The notes under the pieces: model-generated
Databases searched by the model: none
Told to the model about the DNA's origin: nothing
What the model saw: only the letters and a program-made list of their open reading frames with translations
Shown: piece after piece, positions 50,591 to 59,535 of the stretch
How positions within the stretch are numbered: the stretch's first letter is position 1
Layout: every line of letters begins with the position of its first letter
Source: Phyllostachys edulis
Taxonomy: Eukaryota; Streptophyta; Magnoliopsida; Poales; Poaceae
Length of the DNA stretch: 64,000 nt
Reading direction: 5' to 3'
Assembly: GCA_036346405.1 (NCBI GenBank)
Contig: CM070548.1
Location: 73,317,739 to 73,381,738, forward strand
Translations under genes and position numbers: made by a program

Positions 50591-51241
50591 AGGGTAACAG
50601 TCCATTGAATAGTAATTGACTTTTGTCATTTGGATTTCAACCTTAATTCAATTAGCGATTATTTTTCTAAAAATCTTTAACCTCAGCCTTGATTCAAAAT
50701 TTCGGATTCAAATTTGTATTTGAATTCTCTTTTCAAAGTTCATTTTCCTCCTGCTTGTGGGCTTGCCCCTATTCGTTTTGGGCTCAGCCCACCTCTCGTC
50801 CGCTCTCTTGGCCGACCCAGCCTCCTCCACCCGGCCCATCTCCTCCCACCCTACTGCTTGGCCGAGCCCCCTGCCCTTTCTTCTCACCAGAGCACCGTGC
50901 TCGCCTAGAAGCGCTCCACGCCGGTCAAGACTTTGCGCCACTTGCGCGCACACGCTTACAGCTGCAGCGCCTCGTCGCATCGCCAACACCGCTCTCACCT
51001 GCTTCGCCCCCTTGGTTGTCGCGGTGACACCAGCACCACCCTCGCCTCCCTACGCGCGCACCATGGCTGCGCCAGAGCCACGTCAACAAGCCCCGCCTCG
51101 TCGCATCGCCGCCTTCGCACACGCTTCATTGCTACCCTCACGATGCGTTCGTCTCGTCAAGCACGCTGCCGCGTCAAGACGCCGCTCAAGTCATCGCCGC
51201 GCCCGAGCTCGCCCGTGCCACTCCTACCTACCCCACCTCGG
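50591..51241 (+). other. Older LTR-like host sequence, left part
   Basis: GC-rich from 50760 on, with no supported gene. It is split by a solo LTR; beyond the insertion, 52563-52733 continues it and includes a TATA-like GGCTATAAGAGCC. It may be the promoter half of the same repeat family as 17143-20040. Confidence 0.4.
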
Positions 51242-52562
51242 TGAAGTGCTACGGGTAGGCTACACTAGCGCAAATTAATAAAAATTCTACCCGTAAACCA
51301 AGATCACTTGTAGTTATAGATCACGGTCTTACCACTAGACAGCAGTCGCGGAATTGATCAAAGACGTCGGGCAGAGTAGTCGTACTAAGTTGATGCGAGA
51401 CGTCGGGGTAGAGTAGTCGTCTTGCTTCCTCGTCCTCGTCGCGGCGCCCCACGTCTGACTCCTCTCTTGCGGTTCGTCCAAACGCTTCTGATCTGGCGCC
51501 TCAAAGGTATCCACACGTCACGGGAGGAAGCGGCGACGCCGGACTACTAGATCCGCGCGGCGACTAGAGGCGTGGGAGGGTGGCGGCGAGGTTTGAGGAT
51601 GTCACGAAAAACTCATCCCAAATCGTGCGCCCTTGCCCTCCTTTTATAGGCGTCCTTACAATGGGCTTCTACTAATAGAGGCCCATTAGGACCCAATGCC
51701 CGATCTAATTCGGATCCAATCCGAATTAGGCTTCAACTTAAGTGTGTGACCCTATAGGTTCACGTATGTTTAGACATGGCGAGTATACATACTTGGTCAA
51801 TAGTTGGTAGCGGCCTCTAGCAAGGCGTGCCAACTCCTAAGCGTACACAAAGATCATATCGGACGAACCATCGCAAGCGTTATGTACATACCAATCCCTT
51901 TGCCTCACGATATTGATTGAGCTCCAAGTGACCACTCTATCTCGATCCTATGATCCGGAATCCCTTACTAGGTTAACTCTTAACCTTAAGTAGCATGGCC
52001 ATGCATTTCGGATCCGATCACTCGAGGGCCCAGAGATATCTCTCTCGGTAGAGAGGGCAAATCCCATCTCGTCGACCATGCCTCGCAAACATGCTTCATG
52101 ACAAACCCGAAAGCTACCTTTATAACTACCCGCCATTTGAGTAGCGTTTGATAGCCCCTAAGTAGGTCGATTCACATCTCAAGTACATGCGACAATCTCA
52201 GGTCTAAGGACAAGGCGTACACATTGTGTAGAGAGAACCATAAGTATGTTATGTCTCATGTTGGGTCGGTCCAACCCCATGTTCTAAACATGTGTCCACA
52301 TTATTGGTTTGACATCTCCATGTCTATGACCTGTGAAACATGGTCATCAACCGATACATGTGCTAATCCATCATTCACGTGTGTCCTCACATGAACTCCG
52401 ACTAGGGACAACTTTAGAATAACCATATAAGTAAAGAGTTTCACAAACAAGTCACATACTTGTTAATCAACACAAAGGTAATATTCAAGGAACATTTATT
52501 AAATCATGGATACAATAAAATATCATCATCTCTATGATTGCCTCTAGGGCATATCTCCAACA
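51242..52562 (-). mobile_element. Solo LTR, Angela/BARE/RIRE1-type Copia
   Basis: The minus strand starts TGTTGGAGATATGCCCTAGA at 52562, the typical opening of Angela/BARE/RIRE1 LTRs, and ends GTAGCACTTCA at 51242. The 1321-bp block is flanked by a perfect 5-bp duplication, CTCGG at 51237-51241 and at 52563-52567. It contains no internal sequence, so it is a solo LTR left by LTR-LTR recombination. Confidence 0.93.
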
Positions 52563-52733
52563 CTCGGGACTATGCACCCCTCTCCTCCCCTCCAATGGCT
52601 CCTCCTCCCTTTCACCGGCTATAAGAGCCTCCAAGCTCCCCTGGTCATCCCCCACGTCGCTCCTTTGCTCCCGATAAGCTCCACCGAAGCAAACAACAAA
52701 GAAACACCCGCATTCCATTTTCGGCCGCGCCGT
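52563..52733 (+). other. Older LTR-like host sequence, right part
   Basis: Continues 50591-51241 once the solo LTR and one CTCGG are removed. A TATA-like GGCTATAAGAGCC lies at about 52618-52630. It ends where the Sirevirus begins. Confidence 0.45.
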
Positions 52734-52750
52734 TGAAGAATCTAGACCTG

Positions 52751-54104
52751 CCATTATGTGTTAATGGAGTTTTGGTTATTAATGACAAATCTATTTTTGA
52801 GACTAACACTCTTATTGGTATATCTATTGTTTAGTCTCAGCTTGGATATAAAAGGAAAAATCCAAACATGTATGCATTCATTTTGATAAATCTAACTGTG
52901 AGACTAACATGTTTATTGATATACCTATTGCTTAGTCTCAAATTGGATATAAAGGTGAAAATTAAAGAGGTATGCATTCTACATTATATTTCTATATATT
53001 GTTGCATTCCTCGGATCCAAAATATAGGATGAATTCCACCAAAAGTCTAACTTGAATATGTGCATATATTCTTATTACACATTTGTGTATGCACACATTT
53101 AGGGGGAGCTCAATCTATGTTTTGTGGTTTCATTGGTATTGATCCATATTCCTGTTTCCATATATATTAAGGATCTTTACTTTGAAACATATCCTTGAGT
53201 ATATATAACTTGTGTAGTTAATATATTCATATGAATATATGAGACTTGTGTAGCTCATACATGCTCATATATCCTTTGAGTATATACAACTTGTGTAGTT
53301 CATATATACTCATACCAATCTACATTCAATTATTTGTAATTGAAGTGGTTGCCATCAATTACCAAAGAGGGAAAGATTGTGGTATCTTGTCCTACCATTA
53401 TGAGTTAATAGTATGTTGTGGTAATTAATAACAATCACGTTGTGGAACTAACATTTTTCATGAGTTGGATGAATAGGTTGTGTTCCATGAGGATGGAGAC
53501 TTTAGATGACATCATGAGTTGATTGTCATCAAGTCAAGACTCGGGATAAAGGAAATCATCATGTGTTGATGATGTTCAAGTCAGAATACCGAAGTGAAGG
53601 AAAACATCATGTGTTGATGATATTGAAGAGCTTGGAGTAAAGGATGCATCATGTGTTGATGTGTATCAAGTTCAAGAAGAGGAGATGATCATGAGTTGAT
53701 CATCAAGTCAAAAGAAGGCCCATCATGTGTTGATGGAAGTCAAGTAAAGGGTACATCATGTGTTGATGGATATGAAGACTCGGGATGGAGGATGTCATCA
53801 TGTGTTGATGAGCGTCAAGTCAAGATCCCGAAGCGAAGCTTCATCATGTGTTGATGAAGGTCAAGTGAAGAACTCATCATGTGTTGATGAGCATTCAAGT
53901 CAAGAACCCGGACTTGAAGTGAGGATGTGCGTCATCAAGCTTCAAGTGGTTGCTCAAGGCAAAGGTATGACTAGCTAGGGCTAAGGATTGTTCCTAGTCT
54001 TTTACCGGTCTCGGTGTTTGGTTGGGAGACCGGATTGCTAGTATAGGTTTGCCGTACTATTAAGAGGGGTCTTGTCTAGTAGCTTGAGTCTCATCATGTG
54101 TTGA
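52751..54104 (+). repeat. Array of TGTGT-loop inverted repeats in the 5' LTR
   Basis: At least 17 short inverted repeats share a five-base loop. CCATTA-TGTGT-TAATGG lies at 52751. AACT-TGTGT-AGTT lies at 53207 and 53288, with a bulged relative at 53241. Eleven CATCA-TGTGT-TGATG units (two with TGAGT and longer arms) start near 53510, 53556, 53604, 53646, 53683, 53720, 53754, 53796, 53840, 53873 and 54093. ATTA-TGAGT-TAAT lies near 53398. Bases just outside the arms also pair in most units. Confidence 0.85.
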
Positions 54105-54149
54105 TTGCTCAATCTTGCTTGCTTTAGCTCTCTGTGGCATGATGCTATT

Positions 54150-54236
54150 ATTTGCGAATGTGTTTTGCAAATAGCCGAGGCTCATGCATTTAATCCTTGT
54201 AGCATGTGACTATACTTTGCAGATGTGTTTTGCAAA
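54150..54236 (+). repeat. Two TTTGCAAA-type stems with TGTGT loops
   Basis: ATTTGCGAA-TGTGT-TTTGCAAAT at 54150-54172 and TTTGCAGA-TGTGT-TTTGCAAA at 54216-54236. Each has one mismatch in the stem. Confidence 0.85.
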
Positions 54237-54479
54237 TTGTTGGGATTCATGTATTTTTCCTTGGCATGGTCTAAGATTGCTTGTTGCTAATACTTTGGAC
54301 TTAGACTATGGTAGTGGCGCTTTGGAGTTATTCTTTTTGATTTGATAAAATGTGTTTGAGATCAAATCAAATAGGTGGGTTGTGTAGCCCTCTGAATAAG
54401 CTTTCCATAGAGTCCAAGATCACTCAATTCCGACATCGGAGTCAAAAGTTATGACCGTTTTTGAGTGTCTTTGTGCTGA

Positions 54480-54720
54480 AATCCAGGGCGGATGACCGCC
54501 CACATGCAGTGGACTGACCGCCCTTGTAAGGCCGGTCAACATTTTCCAGAGGGCATATTTTTCGGTTTTCTTGCACCGGAAGGCCGGATGGCCAGGGGTC
54601 GGTCGAGCCGGACCTGTGAGGGCGGACTGACCGGGAAATTGCATCTAACGGCTATTTTTATAGCCGTTGCACTGTAGGCCGGACTAACTGGCCCTATGCC
54701 TGTGGTCTGACCGGGTTTCC
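54480..54720 (+). repeat. GGTCTGACCG-type palindromes upstream of the LTR promoter
   Basis: Repeated GCGG..TGACCGCC, GGGCGGACTGACCGGG and GGTCTGACCGGG words, ending about 50 bp before the TATA box. The position matches Sirevirus LTR palindromes. Confidence 0.75.
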
Positions 54721-54768
54721 CCGATTTTCAGCAGATTCTCCTCCAACGGCTAATTTTTGTGTGTGGGC

Positions 54769-54776
54769 TATAAATA
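54769..54776 (+). promoter_or_regulatory. TATA box of the Sirevirus 5' LTR
   Basis: TATAAATA, just downstream of the palindromes. It would drive the genomic RNA. Confidence 0.75.
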
Positions 54777-54855
54777 CTCACCTTGGCCGGTTGGAGGGCA
54801 ACCTTTGGCATCCCATTTCACTCTCTTGAGCTAGTGTGAGCTTCTCCTCTCCATT

Positions 54856-55022
54856 GTGCATGTGTTGCACCTTGTGAGCAAGGAGAGAGGTCTCTAGTTG
54901 CATGTGTTGCATCTAGAGGTGGATTTCGTATCCACTTGAGCTTGTGCATTCGTTGCACATGGTGAGAGTCAAGCAAGAGGCTTGGCTTATTACTCTTGGT
55001 GTTTGCCGACACCTAGACGGTG
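54856..55022 (+). repeat. Hairpins in the transcribed LTR leader
   Basis: GTGCA-TGTGT-TGCAC (54856-54870), TGCA-TGTGT-TGCA (54899-54911), GTGGAT-TTCGT-ATCCAC (about 54919-54935), TGTGCA-TTCGT-TGCACA (about 54943-54959) and ACACC-TAGAC-GGTGT (about 55009-55023). They lie downstream of the TATA box, so they would be in the RNA. Confidence 0.8.
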
Positions 55023-55566
55023 TGGAGGCGTCGTGGACCGGTGATCTTCTCAAGAAGCTTGTGAGAAGGTCCGGCGTGTTGTGAAGGTTGGAGCTCACCT
55101 ACCTGGAGCGGGAAAGAGCTACCACTAGTGGAATCGAGGTGTTTGGCTTAATTCGTGGAGCCGGTCCAATTAGTTTGGGCTTACCTCAACGTGGATTAGG
55201 GGAGATCGGCAAGTCTCCGATCACCACGGTAAAACATCGCTGTGTCAATTGTGGTTTGCATTCTTGTGATTTACATATTGCAATTTATATTCCTTGTATT
55301 AAATTGCTTATTTATTGTATATGAATGCTTGCTTGCTTTGTGCTATTCATATTGCTAATTGAATTGATTACAAGTCATATGCTTAATTGTTACTCTTATC
55401 ATTAGACTTGTATTGTTGGTGCACTTAGGTGAACCTAGTTGATTTAGGCTTTAATTGTGCAAAACCGTATTTGTATTAGCTTCCGCATTAGAAATCGGTT
55501 TTAGCCAAAGAAGTTTTTAAAACGCCTATTCACCCCCCCTCTAGTCGGCCTCCTCGATCTTACAAG

Positions 55567-55578
55567 TGGTATCAGAGC
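55567..55578 (+). promoter_or_regulatory. Primer binding site of the Sirevirus
   Basis: TGGTATCAGAGC, two bases after the 5' LTR; complementary to initiator Met tRNA. Confidence 0.92.
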
Positions 55579-55621
55579 TTGGTCTCTCATTTATTAGACT
55601 TAACCGTCTAGAGAGTAAAGG

Positions 55622-57151
55622 ATGGCGACTAGAGATTTAGTGCACCTTGGTGAAGCACCTCTATTTGATGGCATAAATTATGCTCATTGGAAAATCCGCA
55701 TGTCATGTTATTTTAAAGCCATGGGCCTAAATATATGGCGGATTGTAGATGTTGGCTTTTCTCCTCCATTGGATCAACTTGCTCCAACAAATGAGAAAGA
55801 GAAATGCTTACATCTCGACGCTCAAGCAATTAACGCCTTATTTAGTGCTTTGAGTGTAGATGTGTTTGATGCCATATGCGATCTCAAGAATGTTCATGAG
55901 ATGTGGACCCATCTTCAAGAATATTATGAAAGGTCCACTTCCACTAGTGATGATTGCATAGAAGAATGGACGTCGGGAGAAGAATGCACAACCTCTAGCT
56001 CCGACGATGATGAATCCTCAACTCCATCAACATCGCCTCATTGCTTTATGGCAAAAGGTAAAAAGAAGGTAGATAATGATGATGATAATGATGAGCTTTC
56101 ATATGATGAGTTGATGGATATGCTAGAAGAGCAAAATGTTTTTATGGGAAAGGAGGTTTCAAAATTCAAAGTTTTGAAGAAAGAATTTAACTTACTTCAA
56201 GAAAATTATGATGTTTTAAAGAATGAACATGAAACCCTCCTTCTTAAAAGTTATACTAGCTCTAAAGTGGATATAGGAATTACATGTGATCTATTAGATG
56301 ATTTGCCTTGTATTGCTCCTACCTCTTGCAATTCATCTAAAATTAATGTATCAACTTCTTGTGATGATTTAATTGATATGCCTTGTTGCTCAAAATTAGA
56401 TGCTTCTATTTCCTCTATGTCTTGTGATACTAACCTTGTAGAGGAAAATAATGAGCTCAAGGCCCAAGTCACAAAATTGAAGATTGACTTGGAAAGAAGC
56501 TATAAAGGGAAGGCCACTCTCGATGAAATATTGAGCAAGCAAATATGCTTACAAGATAAGAGTGGTATTGGCTTTACTCCCAAGAAGAAGAAGGAGAATA
56601 GCAAGATGAGGCACAATGCAAGACATACGAAGAATATTAAGTGCCTTAATTGTCATGAGAAGGGTCATATTTCCTCCGTGTGCCCAAATAAGGAAAATGA
56701 CAAGGGAGGACTTGGTTTCATCACCAATAAGAAAGTGAAGAGCATCCCAAAGCAAAATAGAAGACAATTCAAAAATATCAAGTGCTTTGGATGCAAAAAG
56801 AATGATCACATTGCCTCGGTATGCCCAAATCAAAAGGATGTCAAGCTAAGACATCCAACGAAGAGGCAAGCCGGAGTTGAGCAAGATAAGAAGATATCAA
56901 GGGGAAGCAAAAGCCCTACTTGTTACAATTGCCGGGAGAAAGGACACTTTAGTAAGGAATGTCCCAAAGGTATCACACCTAAGCCAATTATTTATAATAA
57001 TCACTATTTGCTTAGGAAGGATAAATATGGCAATGTGTTTGCTAGGAATGTTAGCTCACATAAGACTATTGTTAGGGCCATTTGGGTGCCCAAATCTATT
57101 ATGACTAACATTCAAGGACCCAACCGAGTGTGGGTACCAAAAGGTGCTTAA
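55622..57151 (+). CDS. Sirevirus Gag, internally shortened, three zinc knuckles
   Basis: A single open frame of 509 residues starts 44 bases after the PBS. The N-terminus has the Copia gag signature (PLFDGINYAHWKIRMSCYF, residues about 14-32). After about residue 115 the usual central capsid-like (UBN2) region is cut short and replaced by an acidic Ser/Asp-rich stretch. A coiled segment follows (about 165-310), then CCHC knuckles CLNCHEKGHISSVC (341), CFGCKKNDHIASVC (388) and CYNCREKGHFSKEC (434). The frame stops at GPNRVWVPKGA, where protease would normally begin. Gag packages element RNA into particles. The intact frame in a pol-less element suggests it is either young or selected. The middle knuckle has Lys-Lys-Asn in place of the more usual Gly-containing turn. 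Confidence 0.85.
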   Translation: MATRDLVHLGEAPLFDGINYAHWKIRMSCYFKAMGLNIWRIVDVGFSPPLDQLAPTNEKEKCLHLDAQAINALFSALSVDVFDAICDLKNVHEMWTHLQEYYERSTSTSDDCIEEWTSGEECTTSSSDDDESSTPSTSPHCFMAKGKKKVDNDDDNDELSYDELMDMLEEQNVFMGKEVSKFKVLKKEFNLLQENYDVLKNEHETLLLKSYTSSKVDIGITCDLLDDLPCIAPTSCNSSKINVSTSCDDLIDMPCCSKLDASISSMSCDTNLVEENNELKAQVTKLKIDLERSYKGKATLDEILSKQICLQDKSGIGFTPKKKKENSKMRHNARHTKNIKCLNCHEKGHISSVCPNKENDKGGLGFITNKKVKSIPKQNRRQFKNIKCFGCKKNDHIASVCPNQKDVKLRHPTKRQAGVEQDKKISRGSKSPTCYNCREKGHFSKECPKGITPKPIIYNNHYLLRKDKYGNVFARNVSSHKTIVRAIWVPKSIMTNIQGPNRVWVPKGA

Positions 57152-58209
57152 ATGTTAAATAGGTACTTGGAGAAGCATTGGAGGTTTGGCTCACTCATAA
57201 AGAGGTGGATTCCATCATATGCAAAATATGGAGCCAAGCTTGAGGACGATCACTTAATATCATAAACCAATGCTATCTCGGTAACAAGTGTTTACATTGA
57301 AGTATCTAGCCCTTTATACCTTGTGTAGGTTGCATTCATGAAAGTCTTATAAAAGGGTGTTCTTGCTCTTGTGCTAAATCTTTATTGTTGAAATCTTGAG
57401 CAAGAAAGTAGTGGCACATTAAGGGGGAGTGCTAAGTCATTTATATGTATATCACATCCCTGAGTGTGCCCAAATTAATTAAGTGCTACTAATGTTTTTC
57501 AAAATTGAGCCATTTAGCCAAAAGTCAAAATCTTGAAATTATTAGTGTATCCTTTGAAAAATTAGTTGCAAAATGTATACAAATGCTTTTCAAATGTCTT
57601 GCAAAAGGTTTTGGTTCAAGAAAAACATATTTTAAATGAAAATAAGTTTCTACCCAAAATTGTAGATCTTAGTTTCTTGTTTTTGACCTAAACTAGATTT
57701 TGGTGTAAAATCTATTCTAAAAAGAATTTGACAATTGTCCCAAAAGAAAAATCCTAGAGTTAGCTATTCTAAACATTTTTGGTATTCAAAAGATTTCCAA
57801 AAGACCAACTCATCAAAAGTTATTTGAATTTGAAACTCATCCAAAATACTAGTTTGACCTAAGTGGTCACTTTCTAGCACATAAGTGAGTTTTGCCATAT
57901 GAGCCAAAATTATTCACATGAATAGGTCCATAATGGTATTTATGACTCATATATGCAATTGGATGCTCTAGATTTCATCATTTGCTTAATTTGGCTCTTT
58001 TTGTGAAAGTTATTGAAAATACTATTTCAATTGCGAAAACTAAAGCTTAATTTATAAAAACTATTTGAAAGTTGGATTTTTATAAGCTATATAAGTTGGA
58101 AATGCTCCAAATATATTTATTTGGATGATTGTGTGAAAATTTGGAGCAAAATACAACTATTCTCTCGTTTCTCCAAAATTTGAGCTGAATCGACTTCTTG
58201 AGTTCAAAT

Positions 58210-58510
58210 TGGTCGACCGCAGATTCATCATCGGTCGACCACTTCTTTGCCACCGGTCTGACCGGACCTGGAGAGTTTTGCCTGTTTTGTCAAATTTGTT
58301 GATTTTAAATCTTCTCAGGCATTCTCTTTTGCTCCCTTCAGTCAAATTGATCCTAGAAACACTTATTTGAGTATAAATCAAAGGATCATTTGCAAATTCT
58401 CAAATTCCTTGATCTGTCCTTAAAGATCCAGAAATTTTGGTACTACCGGCGCATATGTTGCGGTACGACCGCGTTGCGATACTACCGGTCTTTGACCTAC
58501 GGTACTACCG
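58210..58510 (+). repeat. Mixed palindromes, both GGTC and GGTA cores
   Basis: GGTCGACC twice, CCGGTCTGACCGG, GCGGTACGACCGC, and CGGTACTACCG near 58499. Both core types found separately in other elements of this window occur here side by side. Confidence 0.75.
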
Positions 58511-58670
58511 ATTTCTAAGTCAATGCAGCCATTTCAATTCAATTCAATTCTAAATCCTTTTTGGCTGCCTCCCTCAAGTCAAGTTGATCCTTGTTATCTT
58601 TGCAAGCTACCCTCATATACTTTGTTGACTCCATATGTCATTTTGATCGCATTGTGATATGTTTATCATT

Positions 58671-59156
58671 CAAGTGGTAGCACCTTTTGATCACCTTGAC
58701 CTCGGCATGGGATTCATATTACTTGTTTTTACAAGTGGTATTCTCTTAAATGATATCATCTTATCCCTTCTTGTAATATCCTTCAAGTGGTATAAAGTGA
58801 TATCTATTTCATTCCTTGCCGATCAAATCTTTTCAAACCAAGCTCTCTCTGATACCTCCGATATATGATATTTTTTTAAAAAAAAAGTGGTATCTCTCCA
58901 AGTGTCTAGAAAGGGAATTAATTATTCTTGGTATCATCTTTTCTCTCAAGTGAATTCTCTATTTCTCTCTTCTCTTTGGATGCATCCTTTAAAGATCTTT
59001 GCAAGAGAAGTTCAAGCACCTTGAGATTTCAAGTCTTGTCGACGCATGTTCTCTACAAGTGGTATCAACATGTGGATTTACAAGTGGTATTTACGAGTAT
59101 TATTTACAAGTGGTATCTACATGTATTACCAACAAGTATCGTCGACTCATGGTATC
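58671..59156 (+). repeat. Array of LTR-end/PBS-like motifs
   Basis: CAAGTGGTA occurs at 58671, 58732, 58784, 59055, 59080 and 59106. AAGTGGTATC occurs at 58885, and TGGTATCA at 58930 and 59151. The copy at 59054 shares TACAAGTGGTATCA with the true LTR-PBS junction at 55561. Confidence 0.85.
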
Positions 59157-59365
59157 AACAACTGAAGTTCAAGGACTATCTTCCAAGTATAATCTTTATA
59201 GAGATATAAAGACATTGGGGGAGAATGTTTTTGTGCTTAATATCAAAGAGAGAGATTTTGGATGCAAATTAAGGATCAAATGGAAGAGGATGAAGTCATT
59301 ATGAATTTTGAATGGATATATTTCAAAGAGATGACAAAGAGGGAGATATGGATTGGATGAATAAA

Positions 59366-59535
59366 GCTTTTGTGTATCAAAAGCAAAGATATGAATTGGA
59401 CGAAGAAAACTCTTTGTGTGTTAAAGGAGTATTGTCAAGAAGAAAACCTTTGTGTGTCAAAGGAGAAGAATATCAAAGAACCTTTGTGTGTCAAAGGAGA
59501 AGAGAAGTTTATCTTCAAGAGAACCTTTGTGTAAG
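59366..59535 (+). repeat. CCTTTG/CAAAGG stems with TGTGT loops
   Basis: GCTTTTG-TGTAT-CAAAAGC (59366-59384), a CTTTG-TGTGT-TAAAG unit (about 59412), CCTTTG-TGTGT-CAAAGG at 59447-59463 and again at 59481-59497, and a degenerate fifth at about 59524. Confidence 0.88.

Larger units (their letters stand above)
52734..55564 (+). repeat. 5' LTR of the Sirevirus
   Basis: Starts TGAAGAATCTAGACC and ends GATCTTACA; 2831 bp. It contains the hairpin arrays, palindromes and TATA box listed separately. Confidence 0.9.

Noticed and set aside
53760..53978. ORF of 72 residues, with a 75-residue twin at 62522-62749
   Set aside because: It is a translation of the hairpin array within the LTR. The twin exists because the LTR is duplicated, not because a protein is conserved.
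53508..54105. CRISPR-like array of near-identical 15-mers
   Set aside because: Repeats are too short, spacing is irregular and contains repeat-derived wording, the block is duplicated with the LTR, and the genome is plant.
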